Source of the DNA: Caballeronia arationis
Lineage (GTDB): Bacteria > Pseudomonadota > Gammaproteobacteria > Burkholderiales > Burkholderiaceae
Assembly (NCBI RefSeq): GCF_001544975.2
Contig: NZ_FCOG02000047.1
Location: forward strand, 1 to 50,905
Direction of reading: 5' to 3'
Length of the DNA: 50,905 bases
The position numbers were made by a program, and so were the translations under genes. Below are positions 8,276 to 17,519 of this stretch, piece after piece. Position 1 is the first letter of the stretch, and the number at the start of each line of letters is the position of its first letter. The notes under the pieces are model-generated. The model saw nothing but the letters and a program-made list of their open reading frames with translations. It made no database searches and was not told where the DNA came from.

Positions 8276-9012
8276 GCGACATCGCCGTGGCAACCCTGCC
8301 CGCGTTCACCAACAAGCCGATTCGCGCCGCGATCATCGATCTCGACGGCACGATGGTCGACACCGCCGACGACTTCGTCGCGGCCCTGAACGCGATGCTT
8401 GGGCGCATCGGCGCGCCGCCGACCCAGCGTGACGAAGTGGTCGGCTACGTCGGCAAGGGTTCGGAGAACCTGATCCGCAGCGTGCTCGCGGTGCGCTTCT
8501 CGCCGTCGCAGGCAGCCGCGCAATTCGACGACGCCATCGCCATCTATCAGAGCGAATACGCGAAGATCAACGGCCGCCATTCGACGCTCTTCCCGCAGGT
8601 CAGGGAAGGGCTCGAAGCGATGCGCGAACTCGGCATCGCGCTCGCGTGCGTGACCAACAAGCCGCACCGCTTCGCGGTCGAATTGCTGACGCATTTCGGG
8701 CTCGTCGGCTATTTCAAGGTGGTGCTTGGCGGCGACTCGCTCGCGCAGAAGAAGCCCGACCCGCTGCCGATGCTCACCGCGTGCGAGCGGCTCGACGTGT
8801 TGCCGCGCGAAACGGTCGCCGTCGGCGATTCGGAGAACGACGCGCTCGCGGGCCGCGCGGCCGGCATGGCGACGCTCACGGTGCCCTACGGCTATAACCA
8901 CGGCAAGGCTGTGCAAACAGTAAAATCCGATGGTATAGTTTCCACGCTGCATGCTGCAGCGCAGGCGATCGCCGCTACCCTGGCGCCGTCCGCACCCACA
9001 CCGACTGAATAG
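8272..9012 (+). CDS. gph: Phosphoglycolate phosphatase
   Basis: A 246-residue HAD-superfamily phosphatase that removes 2-phosphoglycolate. Motif I DLDGTMVDT, motif II CVTNKP, the motif III lysine in KKPDPLP and motif IV VGDSENDALAG are complete, with an N-terminal helical cap. The ATG overlaps the rpe stop as ATGA and has AAAGGAG just upstream, so translation is probably coupled. Gph followed by trpE is the usual order in Burkholderiaceae. The last ~100 bp contain a plausible promoter for the trp leader. Confidence 0.93.
   Translation: MSDIAVATLPAFTNKPIRAAIIDLDGTMVDTADDFVAALNAMLGRIGAPPTQRDEVVGYVGKGSENLIRSVLAVRFSPSQAAAQFDDAIAIYQSEYAKINGRHSTLFPQVREGLEAMRELGIALACVTNKPHRFAVELLTHFGLVGYFKVVLGGDSLAQKKPDPLPMLTACERLDVLPRETVAVGDSENDALAGRAAGMATLTVPYGYNHGKAVQTVKSDGIVSTLHAAAQAIAATLAPSAPTPTE
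8911..8939 (+). promoter_or_regulatory. Possible trp promoter inside the gph 3' end
   Basis: TATAGT at 8934-8939 with GTGCAA 17 bases upstream lies about 85 bp before the trp leader peptide, in the last codons of gph. The -10 is good and the -35 weak. It would give a leader transcript independent of rpe-gph. No Trp-repressor-like operator was recognised. Confidence 0.35.
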
Positions 9013-9021
9013 TCCACCCTC

Positions 9022-9096
9022 ATGTTTCTGAACAAAAAACGGAGTCTGAGCAGCATCGACCGGGGAGCCTGGCCCTGGCGTCGCTGGTCGCGCTGA
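9022..9096 (+). CDS. trpL: trp operon leader peptide
   Basis: A 24-codon frame starting MFLNKKRS and ending WPWRRWSR-stop, so three of the last eight codons are tryptophan. It lies between gph and trpE and is followed 15 bases later by a terminator hairpin. This is the classical arrangement for ribosome-mediated attenuation: stalling at the Trp codons when charged tRNA-Trp is scarce. No strong Shine-Dalgarno sequence is visible. The clustered rare Trp codons and the position make the call convincing despite the small size. Confidence 0.85.
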   Translation: MFLNKKRSLSSIDRGAWPWRRWSR

Positions 9097-9142
9097 CCTC
9101 GCCTGAGGTACGCTGAAGCTTTCACTTCAGCATCCGTTTTTT
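9096..9142 (+). terminator. trp attenuator terminator
   Basis: GCTGAAG (9112-9118) pairs with CTTCAGC (9125-9131) around a six-base loop, then ATCCG and six T residues (9137-9142). Just before it, ACCTC (9096-9100) pairs with GAGGT (9105-9109) as a smaller hairpin starting at the last base of the leader stop codon. Together they form the decision region of the attenuator. The competing antiterminator could not be settled by eye; GCTGA at 9092-9096 can pair with TCAGC in the terminator's 3' arm. Confidence 0.8.
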
Positions 9143-9407
9143 GTTTCGCTGCGCATCCGCGCGTCGATCCCGCTGAATTGCCATGCCTCGAGTTTGCTCG
9201 AGGACTGCCCCTAGTCGCATCATTCGCTGGTCGAGCTTTGGGTCGCGCCGCACGTCGTCCTGTCGACGCGTGGCGCTACCCGGGCGAACGCCGGCGCATG
9301 TGGCGGCAGCGAGTTCGACGACGCGCGGAAAATCCTCCCGCAGCGCCCCAGTTTGTGCCCGATGCCGCGTATAACTCCAGAACGCGCGACACGACAAGGA
9401 TCGCAAA
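9143..9407 (+). other. Untranslated leader between attenuator and trpE
   Basis: About 265 bp with no convincing gene. It carries one strong hairpin, CCTCGAG-TTTG-CTCGAGG at 9186-9203 (7 bp, no T-run). If the trp transcript starts upstream of the leader peptide, trpE has an unusually long untranslated leader after the attenuator. Confidence 0.5.
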
Positions 9408-10904
9408 ATGACCGAACTCGAATTCCAATCGCTGGCGAACGAAGGCTTCAACCGCATTCCGCTCATCGCCGAAGCGCTCGCCGACCTCGAAACACCGCTC
9501 TCCCTTTATCTCAAGCTCGCTCAGGCCGAACGCAGCGGCGCGAACTCGTTCCTGCTGGAATCGGTGGTGGGCGGCGAGCGCTTCGGGCGTTATTCGTTCA
9601 TCGGCCTGCCGGCGCGCACGATGGTCCGCGCGGGCAACGGCGTGTCTGAAGTGGTGCGCGACGGCAAGGTGATCGAGACCGATGAAGGCGATCCGCTCGC
9701 GTTCATCGAGCAATTCCAGAAGCGCTTCAAAGTGGCGCAGCGTCCCGGTTTACCGCGGTTTTGCGGCGGTCTCGCGGGCTACTTCGGCTATGACGCGGTG
9801 CGCTACATCGAGAAAAAGCTCGCGAACACCGCGCCGCCCGACGACCTCGGCCTGCCCGACATCCAATTACTGCTGACGGAGGAAGTCGCCGTCATCGACA
9901 ATCTCGCGGGCAAGCTGTACCTGATCGTTTACGCCGATCCGTCCGCGCCCGAAGCCTACGCCAAAGCGAAGCAGCGCCTGCGCGAACTGCGCGCGCGTCT
10001 CAGGACGACAGTCCAGCCGCCCGTGACGTCGGCGAGCCTGCGCACGGAAACGTATCGCGAGTTCGGGAAAGAGGATTACCTGAACGCCGTTCGCCGCGCG
10101 AAGGAATATATCGCCGCCGGCGAACTGATGCAGGTGCAGGTCGGCCAGCGGCTCATCAAGCCGTTCCGCGACAACCCGCTGTCGCTCTATCGCGCGCTGC
10201 GCTCGCTGAACCCGTCGCCGTACATGTATTACTACAACTTCGGCGGTGAGTTTCATGTCGTCGGGGCGTCGCCGGAGATTCTGGTGCGCCAGGAAAAGCG
10301 CGCCGACGACCAGATCGTCACGATCCGTCCGCTCGCAGGCACCCGACCGCGCGGCAATACGCCCGAGCGCGACGCCGAGCTCGCCACCGAACTGCTGAAC
10401 GACCCCAAGGAAGTCGCCGAACACGTGATGCTGATCGACCTCGCGCGCAACGACGTCGGCCGCATCGCGCAGACGGGTTCCGTCGCGGTGACCGACAAGA
10501 TGGTGATCGAAAAGTATTCGCACGTTCAGCACATCGTCAGCTCGGTCGAAGGCAAGCTCAAGCCCGGCATGACGAACTACGACGTACTGCGCGCGACCTT
10601 CCCCGCCGGCACGCTCTCGGGCGCACCGAAAGTGCGGGCGATGGAGCTCATCGACGAACTGGAACCGGTCAAGCGCGGGCTGTATGGCGGCGCAGTCGGT
10701 TATCTGTCGTTCAGCGGCGAGATGGATCTGGCGATCGCGATCCGCACCGGCCTCATCCACAAGGGCAATCTGTATGTGCAGGCGGCGGCGGGTGTCGTCG
10801 CGGATTCGGTGCCCGAATCCGAATGGCAAGAGACCGAAAACAAGGCGCGCGCCGTGCTGCGCGCCGCCGAGCAGGTGCAGGACGGCCTCGACAGCGACTT
10901 CTGA
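9408..10904 (+). CDS. trpE: Anthranilate synthase component I
   Basis: A 498-residue chorismate-using enzyme that, with TrpG, makes anthranilate, the first committed step of tryptophan synthesis. The feedback-inhibition motif LLES is at 49-52, so the enzyme should be inhibited by tryptophan. The C-terminal catalytic domain has IRPLAGTRPRG, DLARNDVGR and SGAPKVRAMELIDELEP. AAGGAT precedes the ATG. It heads the trpEGDC genes and is separated from trpG by 13 bp. Confidence 0.96.
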   Translation: MTELEFQSLANEGFNRIPLIAEALADLETPLSLYLKLAQAERSGANSFLLESVVGGERFGRYSFIGLPARTMVRAGNGVSEVVRDGKVIETDEGDPLAFIEQFQKRFKVAQRPGLPRFCGGLAGYFGYDAVRYIEKKLANTAPPDDLGLPDIQLLLTEEVAVIDNLAGKLYLIVYADPSAPEAYAKAKQRLRELRARLRTTVQPPVTSASLRTETYREFGKEDYLNAVRRAKEYIAAGELMQVQVGQRLIKPFRDNPLSLYRALRSLNPSPYMYYYNFGGEFHVVGASPEILVRQEKRADDQIVTIRPLAGTRPRGNTPERDAELATELLNDPKEVAEHVMLIDLARNDVGRIAQTGSVAVTDKMVIEKYSHVQHIVSSVEGKLKPGMTNYDVLRATFPAGTLSGAPKVRAMELIDELEPVKRGLYGGAVGYLSFSGEMDLAIAIRTGLIHKGNLYVQAAAGVVADSVPESEWQETENKARAVLRAAEQVQDGLDSDF

Positions 10905-10917
10905 CGGAGAAACGACC

Positions 10918-11502
<585 letters not shown>

Positions 11503-11516
11503 TCAGCGAGTCGACC

Positions 11517-12548
11517 ATGACCATAACTCCGCAAGAAGCACTTCAGCGCACGATCGAGCATCGCGAGATTTTCCACGACGAAATGCTGCATCTGATGCGC
11601 ATGATCATGCGCGGCGAGATGTCGCCCGTCATGGCTGCCGCGATCATCACCGGCTTGCGCGTGAAGAAGGAAACCATCGGCGAGATCGCCGCCGCCGCCA
11701 CCGTGATGCGCGAGTTCGCGAATCACGTCGAAGTCGAGGACAACTCGAATTTCGTCGATATCGTAGGCACGGGCGGCGACGGCTCGCACACCTTCAACAT
11801 CTCCACCGCGACGATGTTCGTCGCCGCCGCCGCGGGCGCCAAGGTTGCGAAGCACGGCAACCGAGGCGTGTCGAGCAAGTCGGGCAGCGCGGACGTACTC
11901 GAAGCGCTCGGCGTGAACATCGACCTGACGCCGGAACAAGTGGCGGCATCGATTGCCGAAACGAACATGGGCTTCATGTTCGCGCCGAACCATCATCCCG
12001 CAATGAAGAACATCGCGCCGGTGCGCCGCGAACTCGGCGTGCGGACGATCTTCAACATCCTCGGGCCGCTGACGAATCCGGCCGGCGCGCCGAACCAGTT
12101 GCAGGGCGTGTTCCACGAGGACCTCGTCGGCATCCAGGTGCGCGTGATGCAGCGTCTGGGCGCGAAACACGTGCTGGTTGTCTATGGCAAGGACGGCATG
12201 GACGAAGTGTCGCTCGGCGCGGCGACGAAGGTCGGCGAGTTGCGCGACGGCGAAGTGCGCGAGTACGAGATTCATCCGGAGGACTTCGGCTTGCAGATGG
12301 TGTCGAACCGAACGCTGAAAGTGGAAGACGCGCAGGAATCGAAGACGATGCTGCTCGGCGCGCTGAACGACAAGCCGGGCGTCGCGCGCGAGATCGTCAC
12401 GCTGAACGCGGGCACGGCGCTCTATGCGGCGAACATCGTCGAATCGATCGCCGACGGCATGCAGGTCGCGCGCGAGGCGATCGCGAGCGGCGCCGCGCGC
12501 GAGAAAGTCGATGAACTCGTGCGCTTCACGCAGCAATTCAAAAAGTAA
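11517..12548 (+). CDS. trpD: Anthranilate phosphoribosyltransferase
   Basis: A 343-residue enzyme that transfers phosphoribosyl from PRPP to anthranilate. The PRPP-binding loop GTGGDGSH is at 84-91, followed by KHGNRGVSSKSGSAD and the anthranilate-site segment RRELGVRTIFNILGPLTNPA. The start MTITPQEAL lies 14 bp after the trpG stop. Length and motifs are normal, and it is co-directional with trpG and trpC. Confidence 0.96.
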   Translation: MTITPQEALQRTIEHREIFHDEMLHLMRMIMRGEMSPVMAAAIITGLRVKKETIGEIAAAATVMREFANHVEVEDNSNFVDIVGTGGDGSHTFNISTATMFVAAAAGAKVAKHGNRGVSSKSGSADVLEALGVNIDLTPEQVAASIAETNMGFMFAPNHHPAMKNIAPVRRELGVRTIFNILGPLTNPAGAPNQLQGVFHEDLVGIQVRVMQRLGAKHVLVVYGKDGMDEVSLGAATKVGELRDGEVREYEIHPEDFGLQMVSNRTLKVEDAQESKTMLLGALNDKPGVAREIVTLNAGTALYAANIVESIADGMQVAREAIASGAAREKVDELVRFTQQFKK

Positions 12549-12562
12549 CGGGATCAAAAACC

Positions 12563-13348
12563 ATGAGCGACATTCTCGACCGCATCATCGCGGTCAAACG
12601 CGAAGAAATCCTCGCAGCGGAAGCGAGCGCGCCGCTCGAGGAACTGCGGCTGGAGGCGAGCGCGCGCGATCATCGCGATTTCGTCGGTGCCTTGCGGGCG
12701 AAGCACGCCGAACACAAGCCGGCAATCATCGCCGAGGTGAAGAAGGCGAGCCCGTCGAAGGGTGTGCTGCGCGAGCACTTCGTGCCCGCCGACATCGCCC
12801 GGTCGTACGAAAAAGGCGGCGCCGCGTGCCTTTCCGTGCTGACCGACGTGCAGTTCTTCAAGGGCAGCGTTGCGTATCTGGAAGAAGCGCGCGCCGCGTG
12901 CAGCCTGCCCGTGCTGCGCAAGGACTTCATCATCGATCCGTATCAGATCATGGAAGCGCGCGCGATGGGCGCCGACTGCATCCTGCTGATCGCGGCGGCG
13001 CTCGAACTCTCGAAGATGCAGGACCTCGAAGCCTACGCGCATTCGCTCGGGCTCGCGGTGCTCGTCGAAGTGCACGACGCGGAGGAACTGCGCCAGTCGC
13101 TCACGCTCAAGACGCCGCTGATCGGCATCAACAACCGCAACCTGCGCACGTTCGAGACCTCGATCGAAACCACCATCGGCATGCTCGAAGCGATTCCCGA
13201 CGACCGGATCGTCGTGACGGAATCGGGCATCCTGAGCCGCGTCGATGTCGAGCGGCTGCGCGCGATGGACGTGCACACCTTCCTCGTCGGTGAGGCGTTC
13301 ATGCGCGCCGACGACCCGGGCGCCGAACTCGCGCGCATGTTCTTCTAA
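12563..13348 (+). CDS. trpC: Indole-3-glycerol phosphate synthase
   Basis: A 261-residue TIM-barrel enzyme that closes the indole ring. Catalytic segments are IAEVKKASPSKG (56-67), VLRKDFIIDPYQI, GINNRNLRTF and VVTESGILS. It is monofunctional, with no TrpF domain. It starts 14 bp after trpD and ends 17 bp before the CYTH gene, so the transcription unit may continue into CYTH and ung. Confidence 0.95.
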   Translation: MSDILDRIIAVKREEILAAEASAPLEELRLEASARDHRDFVGALRAKHAEHKPAIIAEVKKASPSKGVLREHFVPADIARSYEKGGAACLSVLTDVQFFKGSVAYLEEARAACSLPVLRKDFIIDPYQIMEARAMGADCILLIAAALELSKMQDLEAYAHSLGLAVLVEVHDAEELRQSLTLKTPLIGINNRNLRTFETSIETTIGMLEAIPDDRIVVTESGILSRVDVERLRAMDVHTFLVGEAFMRADDPGAELARMFF

Positions 13349-13365
13349 CTTTCGCGGACGGCACT

Positions 13366-14022
13366 TTGAGCATCGAACGAGAGATCAAGCTGGCGTTGCC
13401 GGCGTCGCAGCACAACGACGTCGCGCGCTTTTTCAGCGAGCGCACCGGCCGGGACGGCACGACGATCGCACTCGCCAACGTCTATTTCGACACGCCCGAA
13501 CTCCTGCTCGCGAAGGCGAAGAGCGCGCTGCGCCTGCGGCGCACGCCGGAACAGTGGCTGCAGACGTACAAGACGGTCGGCCAGTCGAAGGCCGGATTGC
13601 ATAGCCGCTTCGAGTGGGAAATGCCGGTCGCGGGCGAAGCGCTCGACGTCGACGCGATCCTCACCGCGTGTGGAGACGAGCACGCGCGCGACGCATTGCG
13701 CGAAGCGGCGCCGGACCTGATTGCCGTGTTCCGGACCGACTTCACGCGCATCTACTGGGATATCGAGCACGACGGCGCGAAGATCGAGGCAGCGCTGGAT
13801 CTGGGCGCCGTGAGCGCCGAAGTCGACGGCAAAACGCGCAAGACTGCGATCAGCGAAGTCGAGCTGGAACTGAAATCCGGCGATGAAAGCGCGCTTTCGA
13901 CGCTCTCGGCAGAACTGCGCGGTGCGTTCCCCGATCTGGAGCCGGACGACGTCAGCAAGGCGGAGCGCGGCTACCGGCTGCGCGCGCAGAAACCGGATGA
14001 CTCGACGGGCACCGCGAAATGA
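13366..14022 (+). CDS. CYTH-domain triphosphatase
   Basis: A 218-residue CYTH (triphosphate tunnel metalloenzyme) domain protein, probably an inorganic triphosphatase like YgiF. The signature ExExK is at the N-terminus as E4, E6 and K8 in IEREIKLAL. Further tunnel residues include YFDTPE, LRLRRT and the late FTRIYWD and EVELELKSG segments. There is no CHAD domain, unlike E. coli YgiF. The start is a TTG codon, chosen because ExExK sits at residues 4-8 as in the family. The stop overlaps the ung start (ATGA). Confidence 0.8.
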   Translation: MSIEREIKLALPASQHNDVARFFSERTGRDGTTIALANVYFDTPELLLAKAKSALRLRRTPEQWLQTYKTVGQSKAGLHSRFEWEMPVAGEALDVDAILTACGDEHARDALREAAPDLIAVFRTDFTRIYWDIEHDGAKIEAALDLGAVSAEVDGKTRKTAISEVELELKSGDESALSTLSAELRGAFPDLEPDDVSKAERGYRLRAQKPDDSTGTAK

Positions 14023-14780
14023 ACCAGGCCACGCTCTTCGACGTCCCTCAAACGACGGCCACGCTGGAAAGCCAGTTCGACGCCCTGCCCGCCGACTGGC
14101 GCCGGCACCTGAAGCCGTTCATCGAAAGCAGCAAATATGCGACGCTCTGCGCGTTCGTCGATGCGGAGCGCGCCGCCGGCAAAACCGTCTATCCCGCCGA
14201 TGTGTTTCGCGCGCTGCGTCTGACGAGTCCGGAAGACGTAAAAGTCGTGATCCTCGGTCAGGACCCGTACCACGGCGAAGATCGCGGCGCGCCGCAGGCG
14301 CACGGGCTCGCGTTTTCGGTGCCGTCGCCGGTACGGCCGCCGCCGTCGCTGCGCAATATCTTCAAGGAAATCAACGCGAGCCTCGGTTTCGAAGCGCCGA
14401 AGCACGGCTGCCTCGATTCGTGGGCGAAGCAAGGCGTGCTGCTGCTGAACACGTCGCTGACGGTCGAGCGCGACAAGGCCGGCAGTCATGCCAAACGCGG
14501 CTGGGAGCAATGCACCGACACGCTCATCCACGAACTCGCGATGCGGCACGACGGCCTCGTCTTCATGCTGTGGGGCGCGCACGCGCAGGCGAAGCGCGCG
14601 CTGATCGCGGGCACGGGCAAGGCGCATTGCGTGCTGGAGGCGCCGCATCCTTCGCCGCTGTCGGCGCATCGCGGATTTCTCGGCTGCAGGCATTTTCCGA
14701 TGGCGAACGAATACCTCGAAAAGCACGGTCGCACACCGATCGACTGGCGTCTGCCCGACGATCCGCAACTGATCGCCTGA
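14019..14780 (+). CDS. ung: Uracil-DNA glycosylase
   Basis: A 253-residue family-1 uracil-DNA glycosylase that removes uracil from DNA to start base-excision repair. The water-activating loop GQDPYHG (80-86, D82), the Pro-rich loop RPPPSLRNIF, the uracil-binding LLLNTSLTV and the HPSPLSAHRGF loop (H210) are all present. The ATG overlaps the upstream CYTH stop by four bases. A strong bidirectional terminator follows. Confidence 0.96.
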   Translation: MNQATLFDVPQTTATLESQFDALPADWRRHLKPFIESSKYATLCAFVDAERAAGKTVYPADVFRALRLTSPEDVKVVILGQDPYHGEDRGAPQAHGLAFSVPSPVRPPPSLRNIFKEINASLGFEAPKHGCLDSWAKQGVLLLNTSLTVERDKAGSHAKRGWEQCTDTLIHELAMRHDGLVFMLWGAHAQAKRALIAGTGKAHCVLEAPHPSPLSAHRGFLGCRHFPMANEYLEKHGRTPIDWRLPDDPQLIA

Positions 14781-14800
14781 TTTTTCGCGCCTGAAAAGCA

Positions 14801-14836
14801 AAACCCGCCGCAGTCCGAAGACCCGGCGGGTTTTTT
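14801..14836. terminator. Bidirectional terminator between ung and azoR
   Basis: AAACCCGCCG (14801-14810) pairs with CGGCGGGTTT (14824-14833) around a 13-base loop. T-runs lie on both strands: six T residues at 14831-14836, and three A residues before the stem. It serves ung from the left and azoR from the right. Confidence 0.85.
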
Positions 14837-14859
14837 ACATCGCGACTACATCAAGACAA

Positions 14860-15456
14860 TTACACAGCAGCGATCGCCTCACGTGCGCTCGCCAGCGCGG
14901 CGCCCGCGACTTCCGGTCCCATCGCCAGGCCTTCGGCGTAGATGAAGTTCACGTCGGTCATGCCGAGGAAGCCGAGGAACGACTTGAGGTACGGCGTCTG
15001 CGAATCGTGCGGCGTACCGGCGTACTTGCCGCCGCGGGCCGACACGACGAAAACCTTCTTGCCCTTGACCAGACCTTCCGGGCCGTTCGCGGTGTACTGG
15101 AACGTGATGCCAGCGCGCGCGATCCAGTCGAAGTACGTCTTCAGTTGCGACGAAATGCCGAAGTTGTAAAGCGGTGCGGCGATCACGACGATGTCCGCCG
15201 CTTGCAGTTCGGCGATCAGCGCCTCGCTTTTCGTGTTGATCGCGGCTTGCTCGGCGGTACGCTTGTCGGCGGGCGTGAAGAACGCGCCGAGCGTGGCGTC
15301 GTCGAGGTGCGGCAGGTTGTCGGCGAGCAGGCTGCGCACGACGGTCGCAGCGCCCGGATTCGCTTGTTGCAGCTTTGCAGTCAGTTCGTCGGCGAGCAGC
15401 GTCGATTGGGCGCCTTGCGAACGGGCAGCGGAATTGATTTGCAGAATGGTCGTCAT
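14860..15456 (-). CDS. azoR: FMN-dependent NADH:quinone/azo reductase
   Basis: A 198-residue flavodoxin-like protein of the AzoR family, which reduces quinones and azo bonds with NADH through bound FMN. Diagnostic segments are MTTILQINSAARSQGAQST at the N-terminus, APLYNFGISSQLKTYFDWI around 95-112, and SARGGKYAG. The ATG at 15456 has CAGGAG upstream; a longer open frame lacks family similarity. It is last in a leftward run behind the M61 peptidase, 153 bp downstream of it. Confidence 0.9.
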   Translation of the reverse strand: MTTILQINSAARSQGAQSTLLADELTAKLQQANPGAATVVRSLLADNLPHLDDATLGAFFTPADKRTAEQAAINTKSEALIAELQAADIVVIAAPLYNFGISSQLKTYFDWIARAGITFQYTANGPEGLVKGKKVFVVSARGGKYAGTPHDSQTPYLKSFLGFLGMTDVNFIYAEGLAMGPEVAGAALASAREAIAAV

Positions 15457-15609
15457 GATGGCTCCTGTTCCTACGTTTGGGTTTCGGGCGCCGTTTGCGC
15501 TCGGACAGGATGCATTCTTCGTTTTTCGGACGACCGGAACAAGCTGCGCGCTCATGACGGATTGTTGCACTGGTAGAACAATCCGCCTTTCGAGTCGGCT
15601 TCCGCAGGC

Positions 15610-17409
15610 TCAGCCTTTCAGCCAGCGCTCCCGCCATTGCTTGCCCGGACCGCGGCCATCGCTCGCGGTCAGTGTGTAGCGCGTGACTTCGGGCGCGTCG
15701 AGTTTCACTTCCGTGCGGCGCAGTTCGTCGCGGCGGAACGCGTGCACTTCGACCTTCGCGCCGGGCAAATAGCGCGCAAGCAGCGCGTCGAGGTTGGATC
15801 CGGTGACGCGCAGGCCGTCGATTGCAACCAGCACGTCGCCGGCCGACAGACCCGCCTTCTGCGCCGCGCTGCCGTCATGCACGACCGCCAGCACGCAATC
15901 CGCGCCGCCGCGCACCCGCGCGCCGAGCGACGGCTTGCCGGCCGTGCCGTTGGTCGCCGGCTCGGGCGCGAGCGCGACGCCGAATGGCTCGAAGAGCGCG
16001 TCGAGCGGCAGGTCGCGCGTGCCGTGCACGCCTTCGCGGAAGAGCTTGCGCAGATCGGCGCCCGTTGCTTCGGCGAAGAGCGCCTCGACGTCCGATTCCT
16101 CGATGCCGCGCAGCTTTCCGTTATAGAAATCGCGCCCATAGCGTTGCCAGAGCAGGCGCATGACGTCGTCCAGCGATTTGCGGTTGCCCGTTTGGGCGCG
16201 GATCGAGAGATCGAACGCGAGCGCGACGAGCGACCCTTTCTGGTAATAGCTGACGATCGCGTTCGGCGAATTTTCGTCGGCGCGGTAGTACTTCACCCAC
16301 GCGTCGAACGAGCTTTCCGCGACGGTCTGCTTGAGGCGCCCGCTGCTGCGCAGCACGCCGCCGATCGTCTTGCCGACGAGCGAAAAATAGTCGCTCGGGC
16401 TGATGAGGCCGCTGCGCACGAGCATCAAGTCGTCGTAATAGGACGTAAAGCCCTCGAAGAGCCACAGCAGCGACGTGTAATTCTCCTGCGACAAATCATA
16501 CGGCGCGAACGCCGCCGGCTTGATGCGCTTCACGTTCCAGGTGTGGAAGTACTCGTGGCTGCAAAGACCCAGATACGTGCGATAGCCGTCGGTCATCTCG
16601 GCGCGGCCGACTACCGGCAGATCGCCGCGATTGCAGATCAGCGCCGTCGACGCGCGATGCTCCAGTCCGCCATAACCGTCGCTGACGGCGACCGTCATGA
16701 ACACATAGCGATCGACCGGCGCCTTCTTCGTGCGCGGCTCGAAGAGCGCGATCTGCGCCTCGCAGACGCGCTTCAGGTCCACCGCGAGCCGGTTCATGTC
16801 GAGGCCGACGACGCGGCCCGAAATCACGATCTCGTGCTTCACGCCATGCGCGCTGAAACTGCCGAGCGCGAATTCACCGAGCGTCACCGGATGGTCGATC
16901 AGCTCGTCATAGTTTTGCGCCTGATACGCGCCGAAGCTGTAGCGCATAGTGCCGCGCGCTTCCGGCAACGCCGTCGCGACCCGCCAGTTGCGATACGCCG
17001 CACCCTGCGGCGCCTGAATGTCGACGACGCACGGCGCGTCCGCCTGACCTTCGACCGCCAGAAACACACTCGTGCCGTTGAAGAAGCCGACCGTGTCGTC
17101 GAGATGCGCCGCCCGCACCGACATGTCCCAGCCGTACACCTCGTAGCGGAGCGTGATCGGGCCGTCGTGCGGCGCGGCTTGCCACGCATGCTTGTCTACT
17201 TTCTCGATCGCGATCTTGCGGCCCGCCGCGTTGAACGCCTGCAAGGTCACGATGTTGCGCGCGAACTCGCGGATCATGTAACTGCCCGGAATCCACACCG
17301 GCAGCATGAAGCGCTGCCCGGCGGGATCGGGCGCGGCGACGGTCAGCGTCACCTCGAAGAGATGCGCAGCGGGATTCTTCGGAACGATGGTGTACTGGAT
17401 CGGATTCAT
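15610..17409 (-). CDS. M61-family peptidase with PDZ domain
   Basis: A 599-residue protein of the M61 glycyl-aminopeptidase family. The N-terminal beta domain carries LPVWIPGSYMIREFARN. The zinc motif HEYFH is at 285-289 in GLCSHEYFHTWNVKR, with the third ligand probably E319 in LFEGFTSYYDD. A PDZ domain follows near 495-580 (ARVRGGADCVLAVVHDGSAA, GLSAGDVLVAIDG). There is no signal peptide, so it is probably cytoplasmic. The start MNPIQYTIVP has AAGGACA upstream. The substrate in this organism is unknown. Confidence 0.88.
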   Translation of the reverse strand: MNPIQYTIVPKNPAAHLFEVTLTVAAPDPAGQRFMLPVWIPGSYMIREFARNIVTLQAFNAAGRKIAIEKVDKHAWQAAPHDGPITLRYEVYGWDMSVRAAHLDDTVGFFNGTSVFLAVEGQADAPCVVDIQAPQGAAYRNWRVATALPEARGTMRYSFGAYQAQNYDELIDHPVTLGEFALGSFSAHGVKHEIVISGRVVGLDMNRLAVDLKRVCEAQIALFEPRTKKAPVDRYVFMTVAVSDGYGGLEHRASTALICNRGDLPVVGRAEMTDGYRTYLGLCSHEYFHTWNVKRIKPAAFAPYDLSQENYTSLLWLFEGFTSYYDDLMLVRSGLISPSDYFSLVGKTIGGVLRSSGRLKQTVAESSFDAWVKYYRADENSPNAIVSYYQKGSLVALAFDLSIRAQTGNRKSLDDVMRLLWQRYGRDFYNGKLRGIEESDVEALFAEATGADLRKLFREGVHGTRDLPLDALFEPFGVALAPEPATNGTAGKPSLGARVRGGADCVLAVVHDGSAAQKAGLSAGDVLVAIDGLRVTGSNLDALLARYLPGAKVEVHAFRRDELRRTEVKLDAPEVTRYTLTASDGRGPGKQWRERWLKG

Positions 17410-17478
17410 GGTGCTGTCCTTGTTCTTCTTGCGGCGCTTTCGAGACACGCCGGGCCTTGTCATAGGCCAGAAATCAGA

Positions 17479-17499
17479 AGAGGCGCTCGTCGCGCCTCT
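17479..17499 (-). terminator. Hairpin downstream of dsbC
   Basis: AGAGGCGC (17479-17486) and GCGCCTCT (17492-17499) form a perfect 8-bp stem with a five-base loop, about 20 bp beyond the dsbC stop and before the M61 gene. On the leftward strand only a weak T-rich stretch follows, so it may terminate partially or protect the dsbC 3' end. Confidence 0.5.
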
Positions 17500-17519
17500 C
17501 GTCGGAATGCTCGCGGAAC

